Assembly: GCA_963759095.1 (NCBI GenBank)
Contig: CAVWYF010000040.1
Span: 62,001-126,000, forward strand
From: Anderseniella sp963759095
Lineage (GTDB): Bacteria > Pseudomonadota > Alphaproteobacteria > Rhizobiales > Aestuariivirgaceae
Reading direction: 5' to 3'
Length of the DNA: 64,000 bases
Part shown: positions 10,667 to 18,807 of the stretch, piece after piece
Numbering within the stretch: position 1 is the first letter of the stretch
Layout of the letters: the number at the start of each line of letters is the position of its first letter
Translations under genes and position numbers: made by a program
Notes under the pieces: generated by a model
Databases searched by the model: none
Seen by the model: the letters and a program-made list of their open reading frames with translations, nothing else
Told to the model about the DNA's origin: nothing

Positions 10667-10706
10667 CGGTAATGGGATGGACGCCCCCACCCGGCCTCGC
10701 AATGGG
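10667..10706. repeat. 40-bp direct repeat, copy 1
   Basis: Begins CGGTAATGGGATGGACGCCC and ends CCGGCCTCGCAATGGG. Copy 2 at 12938-12977 differs at one base. Shorter related stretches occur at 11611-11634 (CGGTAATGGG...ACGCCCCCAT) and about 10757-10785 (ATGCCCCCATCCGGCC). This copy lies directly at the broken end of the GMC fragment, so the repeat may mark a recombination or insertion junction. Confidence 0.7.
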
Positions 10707-10835
10707 ACGTGCTCGTCAGATGATCGCAGTCCATAGTCGTGTCGCGTCTGCCGGGCGATGCCCCCATCCGGCCGCGAATTCCGCCATCCTGCACTGTCCA
10801 AAAGCACCTGCGCAGCAAGCCCAGAAGGTGTGTCT

Positions 10836-11513
10836 TCAATCATAGGCGCAGCGAAACCCCACATACACCGCATAAAACGCGGACGGTTTCCACTGCATGC
10901 CTTCCACGCGCGCAGCGCCTGGGCCGTACCACCAGCTGCCGCCTGCGGTGAGCGCCTCGTCGCCGCGCCGGTCGGCCAGCCATTCCCAGACATTGGCCCC
11001 CATGTCATAGAGGCCGTTGACGCCGCGTTTGGTGGAGGCAACGGCGACCTGATGCCGGCGGTTGTTGTTCATGCCCTCCGGCTGATCGCCTACCGGATAA
11101 GGATAGGTCTGGCCGGTCTTGAACCCATCTGTCGGGTTTGCGCGCTGTTCCGTATAGGCCGCCAACGCCCATTCCTCGCGCGTGGGCAGCCTGCCGCCCG
11201 CGTCGGTGCAGAAGGCCAGGGCTTCGGCCCAGCTGACATGAACGGCGGGCTCATTGTCAGGGGCGGGCGTGCCAGAGGGAGACCGATAGGTCCAGCCGGG
11301 GCGGCGCTGCCAGCCGCCACCCCATTCGAAGCCGCCACCCTCCTGCTCGGCCATGGTCACAAGACCGGTCCGATCAGCAAAGGCCGTGAAAGCGCCAATG
11401 GTGACCTCGGTCCGGTCGATGGCAATATCGCCAATATCAACACGATCTGCCGCCATGGACGACGCTGCCGATGAGGCAGCAAGGACGGCCAGGATAATCA
11501 ATCTTCGGAGCAT
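10836..11513 (-). CDS. FGE/SUMF1-fold secreted protein
   Basis: Protein of 225 residues with a Sec-type signal peptide (MLRRLIILAVLAASSAASS, cut near AADRVD) and a formylglycine-generating-enzyme-like (FGE-sulfatase, C-type-lectin-related) fold. Family marks are IDRTEVTIGAFTAF, the VSWAEALAFCTDAGGRLPT segment, LPTREEWALAA, and the C-terminal GGSWWYGPG...YVGFRCAYD. I see no closely spaced cysteine pair of the type used by true sulfatase-activating enzymes, so it is probably a binding or structural member of the family. The start at 11513 has a GGGGAAAGG site and begins the signal peptide; an in-frame ATG at 11540 would add nine residues ahead of it. It acts outside the cytoplasm; its partner is unknown. 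Confidence 0.75.
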   Translation of the reverse strand: MLRRLIILAVLAASSAASSMAADRVDIGDIAIDRTEVTIGAFTAFADRTGLVTMAEQEGGGFEWGGGWQRRPGWTYRSPSGTPAPDNEPAVHVSWAEALAFCTDAGGRLPTREEWALAAYTEQRANPTDGFKTGQTYPYPVGDQPEGMNNNRRHQVAVASTKRGVNGLYDMGANVWEWLADRRGDEALTAGGSWWYGPGAARVEGMQWKPSAFYAVYVGFRCAYD

Positions 11514-11720
11514 TGAGCCTTTCCCCTTGTGCTGTCCCACACCTAGATCAGACGGTCCGGGCCTTCAAGGGACAGCCGGGCCGTCAATTCAGCCACCTGT
11601 CGGCAATTTGCGGTAATGGGAGCAACGCCCCCATGCCATCAACTGGTTCGTTGACTTGGGCTTGACGTCGCTGGTCTGTAGACTTATTGTATAGACTGCC
11701 AAGTCCAGGAGGTGCCACGC

Positions 11721-12185
11721 ATGACAGACCAGCACGGAAGTTCCCGCTCGCCGGAACCACCTAGTCAGGAATCAGACATTCGCGTTAAACAGGATATTCA
11801 ACCGCTTGGCGATGTTGGTGCAATTTTGCCGTTGTATAGCTTCAAGTACCTTGATGAAGACACTGAATACGTGGGTGTCATGGCGCAAGATGTGCTGAAA
11901 GTCCGCCCCGACGCTGTGGTTACGGGTGAAGACGGGTTCTATCGGGTGAATTATGCCAAGCTGGGGCTTCGCATGGTCACCAGGGCGGAGTGGGACCGTT
12001 CTCAGGACGCTGTCTTTGCCGCGCCAATCAGCTCTCCTGAACCGCCTCCAGACGATTCGGATGTGCGCCTCAAGCAGGACATCCGACCGCTTGGTTACGT
12101 GTCTCCGGAGCCGCCTGATGTTCCATCTGATATCCGTCTGAAGCGCAGCATCTGCAAGCTGGGCCAAGTCGGCATCACTGGATGA
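11721..12185 (+). CDS. S74 intramolecular-chaperone-like protein with three motif repeats
   Basis: Protein of 154 residues. Residues from about 16 to 92 match the peptidase S74 (chaperone of endosialidase) domain: SDIRVKQDIQPLG, then YSFKYLDEDTEYVGVMAQDV and PDAVVTGEDGFYRVNYAKLG. In phage tail proteins this domain cuts itself off at the Ser of the S-D-x-R-x-K motif, with the Lys completing the dyad. Here the motif recurs twice more near the C terminus (SDVRLKQDIRPLG and SDIRLKRSICKLG), separated by Pro-rich linkers. No fibre domain is attached. The ATG at 11721 follows AGGAGG with 8-nt spacing. Standalone forms are seen in alphaproteobacteria, but the role is unknown. Confidence 0.7.
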   Translation: MTDQHGSSRSPEPPSQESDIRVKQDIQPLGDVGAILPLYSFKYLDEDTEYVGVMAQDVLKVRPDAVVTGEDGFYRVNYAKLGLRMVTRAEWDRSQDAVFAAPISSPEPPPDDSDVRLKQDIRPLGYVSPEPPDVPSDIRLKRSICKLGQVGITG

Positions 12186-12207
12186 TAGGTCAAGAGACTG
12201 ATGGGCC

Positions 12208-12241
12208 AAAGCGCTGCGGGAAACCGTGGCGCTTTTGTTTT
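12208..12241 (+). terminator. Intrinsic terminator after the S74-like gene
   Basis: AAAGCGCTGCGG and CCGTGGCGCTTT pair around a GAAA loop and are followed by TTGTTTT. It lies 22 bases after the stop at 12185. Confidence 0.75.
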
Positions 12242-12426
12242 GGCAGGATCAATCATTGAGACTTTTGTGCTCAAAAGCCTGAGATCCAGGGCCATAGACC
12301 CGGTGTGCAAATCAGCTGCCGTCTGATTCAAGGCTCCCTTTGAGGAGGCTTGTTAAAGCCCTGCTTCGTGTTTCTCGGATTTGGCCACTTAAGGGATTTT
12401 TACGGGCTTTCGGGTATTCAGCGTGA

Positions 12427-12912
12427 ATGGCAAACACTCTGAATTCCTTTTTTGAAAGCCTTTCAGGCGGCGATGAGCAGGCTATACTGGTTGTTGTTGC
12501 GGCGTACTTTGCGTTGATGGGGCTGATAAGCCTGATTTTCCAGTTGCGAATACTGTCCTGGCCAATGATCAACGGAACCCTGGTTCATTCGGATTTATCA
12601 AGATGGGGTGCAACAAACTTCGCAGACGAGCAGGATTATGAAGCCGAGGTGACGTACCACTACCGGGTCGATGGCAAACAATATGAAGGCAAGCGCCTGT
12701 CTCCCTGGTATATGCTCGTCAGCGCAAATATGAGATTTCTGCTGAGATGGCAACTGGCGGGCATTACAAGGCTTACGCTTGAAGAAGTCGCCGTGTTCTA
12801 TAACTCGTCTGCCCCGGAAAAGAGCTATCTGATAAAACCGGGAAAAGCCGGATTATGCTTCACTGCTGCAATGGTGGTGCTGCCGATCATCTATCTGATC
12901 TCCCTGATCTGA
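12427..12912 (+). CDS. DUF3592-type membrane protein
   Basis: Protein of 161 residues with a hydrophobic helix near residues 18-40 (ILVVVAAYFALMGLISLIFQ), a soluble middle, and a second helix at the C terminus (FTAAMVVLPIIYLISLI). The middle has the DUF3592 pattern: W-x-x-INGTLVHSDL, an AEVTYHYRVDGKQYEGKRL strand pair, and a closing VAVFYNSSAPEKSYL. The family is of unknown function and found in many bacteria. Composition is more AT-rich than neighbouring core genes. It stands alone between a terminator and a repeat copy, with no operon partner. Confidence 0.75.
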   Translation: MANTLNSFFESLSGGDEQAILVVVAAYFALMGLISLIFQLRILSWPMINGTLVHSDLSRWGATNFADEQDYEAEVTYHYRVDGKQYEGKRLSPWYMLVSANMRFLLRWQLAGITRLTLEEVAVFYNSSAPEKSYLIKPGKAGLCFTAAMVVLPIIYLISLI

Positions 12913-12937
12913 GCCGTTTGTACTCAAGGTGGGATTT

Positions 12938-12977
12938 CGGTAATGGGATGGACGCCCCCATCCGGCCTCGCAATGGG
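12938..12977. repeat. 40-bp direct repeat, copy 2
   Basis: Matches 10667-10706 at 39 of 40 bases. It follows the DUF3592-type gene and lies 32 bases before the stop of the convergent HTH gene. Confidence 0.7.
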
Positions 12978-13009
12978 CCATACTGGTTGCCGGGGCTCGA
13001 AACACCTGC

Positions 13010-13609
13010 TCAACCTTCCTGCATTGCATCAAGCAGTCTGCGGTCGACTTCGTCGAGGAGGCGCGACACGTTCACAAAGTATCCGGAGTTTTCGAACGCC
13101 AAATTCTCGAGCAATACCTCCCCGCGAAGTTCAATGAGTTGTCCTTCTGAGCGATCAACGCACCTTTTGCTTGTCCATAAAAGCCAGGGAGAAAAAGGGA
13201 TTCGTTCGAGATACGCGGGAGGTGCCCTGTCAATGTTCACGCACAAATCTTTGAATTGATTCCGAATTTCCGGTGCGCCGCTCCAGCCTAAGGTTGAAAA
13301 CCCAATCTTGATTGCTCCGATCCGCGCAGGAACAAACACCTGGCCCAAATAGTCATTCAGCGCTCTGGCGGACCACCGTGCGTAGCCTGTCAAAGCGACA
13401 AGCTCGGCCATAATTCTGATCTGATAAACATCGATCAGGCAATATTGGCGAGCGCGTCCGCGTCCCGGCGACTGGCTACACAGTACCAGCCCCGCTTTCA
13501 GGGCAAAATTCTCGAGCATTGATGAAGTCACCTCAGCCGCCTTGCAGACAGTTGATGCGGGGAACTTCATGTGTTTCAGATTATCTGCTGCTTCAGGTTG
13601 GTATGCCAT
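13010..13609 (-). CDS. Putative MerR-like helix-turn-helix protein
   Basis: Protein of 199 residues. The N-terminal part (FPASTVCKAAEVTSSMLENF, then a GRGRARQY wing and an IDVYQIRIMAELVALTGY helix) resembles the MerR-type winged HTH used for DNA binding. The remaining 110 residues (from about IGAIKIGFSTLG) match nothing I recognise. I start it at the ATG at 13609, preceded by GGAAG; a longer open frame upstream to 13804 runs over the end of the next gene and looks non-coding. It is encoded on the same strand as, and downstream of, the kinase-like/BON gene, 139 bases away. Function unknown; a local regulator is the simplest reading. Confidence 0.55.
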   Translation of the reverse strand: MAYQPEAADNLKHMKFPASTVCKAAEVTSSMLENFALKAGLVLCSQSPGRGRARQYCLIDVYQIRIMAELVALTGYARWSARALNDYLGQVFVPARIGAIKIGFSTLGWSGAPEIRNQFKDLCVNIDRAPPAYLERIPFSPWLLWTSKRCVDRSEGQLIELRGEVLLENLAFENSGYFVNVSRLLDEVDRRLLDAMQEG

Positions 13610-13748
13610 GATTTTCTTCCGTTTCGGATACGGAAAGAAATCATCGTGGATTCCGTTTGTCAAACGGTTTTGTCGATCCAGTCGTTTAGGAATCGTCCAG
13701 CGTTTCGAACCAGCGTGCCATATTCGCCTCGCGCACAAGGTCGTGAAT

Positions 13749-14576
13749 TTAGCCCATATAGTGAGGATCCACGCGAACGATCTGGTTCTGCACTGACGTG
13801 ACACCCTTGGTTTGCCGGGTAACTTCCTCCAAATTGGATATCTCCGATTGTCTGCTGGTAGCCCCAGTCAGGGTGACCTTGCCCGATTGGACTGCAATGT
13901 CGATCATGCGGCCATCCAGACCGGAGCCTTCACTCTGTTCAAGTGCCAGCCGTATATTGGTCTCGATCAGCTTGTCAGTAAGTTTGCCACGCGACTCTTC
14001 AGTTGCCTTGAACATGGGGTCCGCTGCCAGCAAGCGGATTTGTTCAACACATGCACTAACCGGCAATGAGCCTGTATTGAGCGTCAGGTGGTAATGAAGC
14101 GGATTTTCCCAATCCGCGTCGAAAAACTGGCGCATCGTGCGTGTGTGGGCCGCATCGTTCCGTTCAATCTCACGACGGGCCACGGCTGCATCAGCAAGCC
14201 CCAAACGGTCCATCATGCATTTGGTCCGGTATTTCAGCGGCGCGCAAATCCGGACACGCATTATATGCGGAATATCCTTGAGCAAATAGGCGGCCCCCCA
14301 TCCCCTGATGATGACATTACCCTTCTGGGCCAACTTCAGTATCTCTTCTGTTGTATATCGGGACAGTCTGTGTTCATCGATTTTCCAACGGGTCAAGAGC
14401 GACGGGCTTCCTTCAAGAAACCTGTGCACATCGCCTACTTCGACAGACAGGCGTTTGGCTATGTCCTGTTCGACAAGCTGATGATGGATCAGGGCTAAAT
14501 TCATCTCTACCGAAAGTTCAAGCGCTACATCCTTACCGAGCGTACCCATTTCGCGGGTCATGGCAATGACGGTCAT
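13749..14576 (-). CDS. Cytidylate-kinase-like protein fused to a BON domain
   Basis: Protein of 275 residues starting at the ATG at 14576 behind AGGAGG. Residues 1-190 match the cytidylate kinase-like family: IAMTREMGTLGKDVALEL near the N terminus is the degenerate P-loop, followed by IIRGWGAAYLL and an RxR-type basic stretch (RVRICAPLKYRTKCM). The last 75 residues form a BON domain: IETNIRLALE, then DIAVQSGKVTLTGAT and TKGVTSVQNQIV. BON domains usually bind membranes or lipids in periplasmic or stress proteins, so pairing with a kinase-like cytoplasmic domain is notable. Substrate is unknown. Confidence 0.75.
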   Translation of the reverse strand: MTVIAMTREMGTLGKDVALELSVEMNLALIHHQLVEQDIAKRLSVEVGDVHRFLEGSPSLLTRWKIDEHRLSRYTTEEILKLAQKGNVIIRGWGAAYLLKDIPHIMRVRICAPLKYRTKCMMDRLGLADAAVARREIERNDAAHTRTMRQFFDADWENPLHYHLTLNTGSLPVSACVEQIRLLAADPMFKATEESRGKLTDKLIETNIRLALEQSEGSGLDGRMIDIAVQSGKVTLTGATSRQSEISNLEEVTRQTKGVTSVQNQIVRVDPHYMG

Positions 14577-15007
14577 GTGTAAACCTCCTCTGCAAAGTAC
14601 AAGCGTGCAAACTGGCACATAAAGTGGCGGCCAAAACGGTAACCAGGAAAAGGGACGGCACTACCTGGCTACAGTACCAAAATTGGTGGAGTTGCACCAT
14701 CTGATTAACTCCTGCATCGCCACACCAATGCACTGGAGTTGCTGGAGAAGTCAGAGGTGGTCCGTTTTCACGGAATGGAAGAAAAACCGAAAATATACGC
14801 CTGACCGACAAGTTGAGATGAACTCGACAGGAAAGTTTTTGCAGTCTGCCGGGAATGTCCGATCAGGGTCACGCTGTTGCCGTTACAGCACAGATATCTC
14901 TGCCACCTTGTTTGAATGTCTGCGTCCAGGATGTTGCAGAGCGGCGGGGATGGGTATTTCGAACACCGGCTTTGGACCGCCTGTGTGCAGTGATTTGCGA
15001 CGGTCTG
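14577..15007. other. Intergenic stretch, no gene seen
   Basis: 431 bases between the kinase-like/BON gene and the 3' end of the GMC oxidoreductase. I find no convincing coding frame, tRNA or intrinsic terminator. The last 25 bases (from about 14983) are also similar to the flank of the GMC fragment at 10297-10310, so the duplication includes a little 3' non-coding DNA. Confidence 0.5.
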
Positions 15008-16618
15008 TCAGGCCCCGGCAAGGTGCGCCTTGATGAGATCCGCGGCTTTCTCGCCGATCATCAAGGCGGCTGCATTGGTGTTGGCGGCGGGCATGGTCGG
15101 CATGATCGATGCATCGGCGACGCGCAGGCCCTGAATGCCCCGGACACGCAATTCATGATCGACGACCGCACTTGCGTCGTGCTCAGGTCCCATGCGGCAG
15201 GTGCCGATCATGTGAAACGTTGTCGTACCGCGTTCGCGCGCCGTGTTCAGAAGCTCCTCGTCGGATTGAACAGCCTCTCCCGGATAGAGTTCGCCGGCAA
15301 AGAACGGCGCCATCGCGTCGGTGCGCATCAGTTTGCGGGCCAGCCGCAGCCCGGCAACCAGAACTCTGCGATCGACTTCGGAACTCAGATAGTTGGGTGT
15401 TATTTCAGGCGGCGCAAAAGGGTCTGACGAGCGTGCCTTGACGGTGCCTACACTTTCGGGCCGCTGCTGCCACGCGGCCAGCGTCATGCCCGGTTCGTCG
15501 TCAAGCTGGCTTTGATGGCCCTCCTTGTAACTTGCGGGCATGAAGGTGATCTGCACGTCGCTTTCATCGAGCACCGGATCGGTTTTCGCAAACGCGTAAC
15601 ACGCCGTCGACGGCAGGCTCAGAATGGACGGCTTGCCAAGCAGCCATTTCGCCACCTCGCCCCCGAACGCCAGTCCGCGCGCTTTCTGATTGAACGTGTC
15701 GATGCCTTTCACCCGCGCGGTGAAGCGCGGCGTATAGTGATCGCGAAGGTTGGCACCGACGCCCGGAGCGGCGTGTCGCACCGGAACCCCAATCGTTGCA
15801 AGATGGGCCGGATCGCCGATCCCGGACAATTGCAGCAGCTGCGGTGAATTGATGACGCCACCACACAGGATGACCTCGCGCCGGGCACGGATCGCAATTG
15901 TGTGTCCGTTGCGCGCGTATCGAACCCCGGTTGCCGCACGGCCGTCAAACAGGATTTCGGTGACATGGGCACTGGTCACGACCGACAGGTTTTTACACTT
16001 CAAAGCGGGTCGCAAGAACGCGCGCGAGGCACTCTGCCGGCGGCCGGAAGCAATCGTGCGCTGGGCGTAGGCCGCCCCGAACTGCTGCCCGCTATTATAG
16101 TCCGGATTGCGCGGGATTCCGAGGCTTTCCGCACCGTCCAGAAAGGCTTCGCACAGCGGATGCGACCAGGGACTGGGCGTGACCTTCAGGTTGCCACCAG
16201 TGCCGCGTTTGCGGTCACTGTCCGGTCCCAGCCAGGTCTCCATCCGGCGAAACAGCGGCAAAACATCCGCATAGCCCCAGCCAGGATTGCCGCGTTGCGC
16301 CCAGTGGTCGAAATCCGACGGCGCGCCGCGATTGAAGACATTGCCGTTGATCGACGACGAGCCGCCCAGTGTCTTGCCTCTTGGCACAGGGATGCGGCGT
16401 CCGCCGGTCCAGGCCGAGCCTTCCGCCTCGTACATCCAGTTATAGTTCGGGTTCTTCAGAAGCTTCATCCACCCGACCGGGACATGGATCATCGGATGCC
16501 AGTCACGCGGTCCGGCCTCGAGGAGGCAGATCTTCAACTTCGCGTCTTCGGCAAGCCTCGCCGCAAGCACACAGCCGGACGAACCTGCGCCAACAATGAT
16601 AAAGTCGAATTCGGTCAT
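15008..16618 (-). CDS. GMC-family FAD oxidoreductase (choline-dehydrogenase-like)
   Basis: Complete 536-residue GMC oxidoreductase. It has the FAD-binding FDFIIVGAGSSGCVLAARL at the N terminus, the signature PRGKTLGGSSSINGNVFNRG, a second signature GGVINSPQLLQLSGIGD, and the C-terminal catalytic region HMIGTCRMG...NTNAAALMIGEKAAD. Such enzymes oxidise alcohols, including choline to betaine aldehyde; the exact substrate cannot be read from sequence. No aldehyde dehydrogenase (BetB) is next to it, so choline is only one option, though the sox operon and a BetI-like gene in the window make it plausible. A decayed copy of its 3' end lies 4.7 kb away at 10316-10661. Confidence 0.88.
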   Translation of the reverse strand: MTEFDFIIVGAGSSGCVLAARLAEDAKLKICLLEAGPRDWHPMIHVPVGWMKLLKNPNYNWMYEAEGSAWTGGRRIPVPRGKTLGGSSSINGNVFNRGAPSDFDHWAQRGNPGWGYADVLPLFRRMETWLGPDSDRKRGTGGNLKVTPSPWSHPLCEAFLDGAESLGIPRNPDYNSGQQFGAAYAQRTIASGRRQSASRAFLRPALKCKNLSVVTSAHVTEILFDGRAATGVRYARNGHTIAIRARREVILCGGVINSPQLLQLSGIGDPAHLATIGVPVRHAAPGVGANLRDHYTPRFTARVKGIDTFNQKARGLAFGGEVAKWLLGKPSILSLPSTACYAFAKTDPVLDESDVQITFMPASYKEGHQSQLDDEPGMTLAAWQQRPESVGTVKARSSDPFAPPEITPNYLSSEVDRRVLVAGLRLARKLMRTDAMAPFFAGELYPGEAVQSDEELLNTARERGTTTFHMIGTCRMGPEHDASAVVDHELRVRGIQGLRVADASIMPTMPAANTNAAALMIGEKAADLIKAHLAGA

Positions 16619-16895
16619 TGCGGTATAGTCAGGCGGTTACCGGAACCCGTCAAGCTGCCCGAGAGCCAGATCCTGCAGCGACCCTCTGGCAGGCCAAATT
16701 CACGGCTGCAGGGCTACCCCCTTGTTATCTGCATGACATGCGCCCATATACAAGGGACATGTTTACACTTGTTTGGTGTGGCCCAGATTAAGCGGTACGC
16801 CGACAAACCCAGACTTCTCCCGACAATGTGAGCGATGTACCAACCCAGCCGTTGCGATGTGTGACGCGCGGGTCGCTCCTTGAAAGGAACCCACC

Positions 16896-17105
16896 ATGAC
16901 AACCGGAACAGTCAAATTCTTTAACGCAGCAAAAGGCTTCGGCTTCATTGAACCTGAAGACGGTTCAAAAGATGCGTTCGTTCACATCTCGGCAGTTGAA
17001 CGCGCCGGCATGAGCACTCTGTCGGAAGGTCAGAAAGTCACGTTTGAACTCGTATCAGACGAGCGTAGTGGCAAGATGTCAGCCGACAATCTGCAGAACG
17101 CCTAA
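16896..17105 (+). CDS. Cold-shock domain protein
   Basis: Single cold-shock domain of 69 residues, an RNA/single-stranded DNA chaperone of the CspA type. RNP1 is KGFGFIEP and RNP2 is DAFVHISAV, both intact. The ATG at 16896 follows GAAAGGAACCCACC. The 277-base spacer upstream would contain a long leader, as is usual for cold-regulated csp mRNAs, though I did not identify a specific thermosensor. Downstream are two hairpins, the second a strong terminator. Confidence 0.92.
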   Translation: MTTGTVKFFNAAKGFGFIEPEDGSKDAFVHISAVERAGMSTLSEGQKVTFELVSDERSGKMSADNLQNA

Positions 17106-17246
17106 CCCGGTACAGCCGGCATTCGCCGGTGACAACCAAAAAATATTCAGCATTCAAGCATTGACGCCGACCACGGATGTACTGGCGGCTCACATTGCCT
17201 GAAAACGGCAAATGCTTGATGCAGGACAAGACGACTAACGTCTTGC

Positions 17247-17284
17247 GGCCCCGTAGCTCACCGCAGCGACGGGGCCTTTTTTTA
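17247..17284 (+). terminator. Intrinsic terminator of the cold-shock gene
   Basis: GGCCCCGT...ACGGGGCC stem followed by seven T. Directly upstream (17227-17245) is a second perfect hairpin, CAAGACG-loop-CGTCTTG. The inner TAGCTCA resembles a tRNA D-arm but no T-arm or acceptor follows. Confidence 0.85.
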
Positions 17285-17330
17285 TCCGACAACAGTATTT
17301 CATCGCCGTGAATCCCCGAAAAAGGAGAAA

Positions 17331-17468
17331 ATGATGGCCAAGGGTCAGAAACGCAGCAATCGCGAAGTAAAGAAACCAAAGCAGGTTAAAAAACCGGCTG
17401 AGGTCACGCCGTCAAGCAACCTCACCAAGGGCATGGCATCGATGAACAGCTCATCAAAAAAGAAGTGA
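17331..17468 (+). CDS. Small lysine-rich protein
   Basis: A 45-codon frame with a strong AGGAG site 5 bases before ATGATG. The product begins MMAKGQKRSNREVKKPKQ and ends NSSSKKK; about a third of residues are Lys or Arg and there is no hydrophobic segment. Small basic proteins starting MAKGQ-RSN-E-KKPK are common and conserved in alphaproteobacteria, annotated only as hypothetical. Its place just after a cold-shock terminator gives no firm role; nucleic-acid binding is a guess from charge alone. Confidence 0.7.
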   Translation: MMAKGQKRSNREVKKPKQVKKPAEVTPSSNLTKGMASMNSSSKKK

Positions 17469-17677
17469 AACAGCGGCTATGACGTCGCACACCAGGCAAA
17501 GCACCGTCCCTTTCGAGCACCGGTTCAATCTGTCTTCACTGGACGGACCACAGCCAGCCGGCACCTACCGCCGGCGCAGGCAAGCTCCAGGTATTTTCTG
17601 TGGACCGCGACAAGCCTGAAGCGGTCCTGAAGGTAGGATGAACGCCTGCAATCGACGGATCAAACCCAGGAAGGACG

Positions 17678-18019
17678 ATGTTAGTCATGGAGTATCTTGG
17701 AAGCATTTCCGGCAATGGCACTCTTGTTCAACATGGTAAGGACATTGCCAGAGCGACATATGATTTCGAAGGCTACCGGACCAAGCATGCGGGCATCACC
17801 TGTTGCGGAGAGATCGGATCATCGCCCGGCGTGTTGGCTGCCATTTTCGGGCTTACAGACATCCAGCTTCGAACCGATGCCGGCAATCTGCTGGAGATCC
17901 GGTTCTCCGGCAAGACCCTGAAACCATCCCAGAACTTTGCACATGTGGATGTCAGGGGCGATATCCCTGGTCAAAAACGGGAGTGGCTCAACTGGCCCAG
18001 TAAAGAGCCGGCGATGTAA
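17678..18019 (+). CDS. Hypothetical small protein
   Basis: Protein of 113 residues with a good ribosome site (AGGAAGG) before the ATG at 17678; a second in-frame ATG at 17687 is possible. The sequence has alternating beta-like segments (YLGSISGNGTLVQHG, IARATYDFEGYRTK, LTDIQLRTDAGNLLEIRFSG) and two adjacent cysteines (TCCGE). No signal peptide or membrane segment is visible. I do not recognise the family. Neighbours on the same strand are the cold-shock and fatty-acid-hydroxylase-like genes, with gaps of about 200 bases, so it is probably transcribed alone. Confidence 0.55.
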   Translation: MLVMEYLGSISGNGTLVQHGKDIARATYDFEGYRTKHAGITCCGEIGSSPGVLAAIFGLTDIQLRTDAGNLLEIRFSGKTLKPSQNFAHVDVRGDIPGQKREWLNWPSKEPAM

Positions 18020-18247
18020 AGGCACTCAATGGGCAAGCAGGACGCTGCCTTGCCTCTCGAAGACCAGAGAAGTTGAGGTGTTCGACCGGATTGGCTCTGT
18101 CTCACCTACGAACATCACGACCAGGCAAAAAAGACACCTGCAACCCCAAAAACAGGTGCCGTCGAGGTTTGTTGCTTTTGTGCGTCACAGAACATTCACA
18201 CGCAGAAATTTATCTCAAACCGGCTCCTTGAGGAGCAGAAAGTTACT

Positions 18248-18763
18248 ATGCTCCAGACAATATCGTGGCTGACTTACCAGCTACCGCTGTATCTCATGAT
18301 TGCCGTCGGTACGCATTTGCTTGTGTCGTTTGCGCAGACCCTGATGCATTCCAAGCTCGGCCACCATCCACGGGGCCGCAAGCTGTTCTCAAACCATATA
18401 GGTTTCCACCACGCCCACTACTCCAAGGAGCATCTCACCTCCAAGGTGTACATGGGTGAAGAAGGCAACAACACGCCGTTCTTCTTCATTCCCGTGCTTG
18501 TGGTCGGCGCAGGTACATATCTCCTGTTGCCCCTCGATTTTGTCGTGGTCCATGTTGTTGCATGTGCGGCATCATTCTACGCGCACGTATTTTTCGACAA
18601 GGAGTACCACGTGGAAGGATCGCGGCTGCAAAGGTTTGCGTGGTTCAGGCGCAAGCAGGAACTGCACTTTGTTCATCACCGGCATGCGAACAAGAATTTC
18701 GCGGTGATCCATTTCTTCTGGGACAGAATTCTCGGAACGTATCGAAAGCCCAGCACTGAATAG
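18248..18763 (+). CDS. Fatty acid hydroxylase/sterol desaturase-like membrane protein
   Basis: Protein of 171 residues with His-rich motifs characteristic of di-iron membrane oxygenases: HSKLGHHPRG, NHIGFHHAHYS, and a C-terminal FVHHRHANKNFAVIHFFWD. Hydrophobic helices lie near residues 13-30 and 78-115. The terminal W-D-R-x-LGTYR is typical of the superfamily. It is shorter than classical sterol desaturases (about 250-300 residues) but the His boxes are present. It would act in the inner membrane on a lipid substrate that cannot be named from sequence. Confidence 0.7.
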   Translation: MLQTISWLTYQLPLYLMIAVGTHLLVSFAQTLMHSKLGHHPRGRKLFSNHIGFHHAHYSKEHLTSKVYMGEEGNNTPFFFIPVLVVGAGTYLLLPLDFVVVHVVACAASFYAHVFFDKEYHVEGSRLQRFAWFRRKQELHFVHHRHANKNFAVIHFFWDRILGTYRKPSTE

Positions 18764-18807
18764 ACCTGCATCAGCACAACCCTTCGACACCAGATGTGCA
18801 GCGTAAC

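Noticed and set aside
17247..17284. Possible tRNA because of CCCCGTAGCTCA
   Set aside because: Only a D-arm-like stretch is present; it forms a terminator stem ending in T7 and lacks anticodon and T arms.
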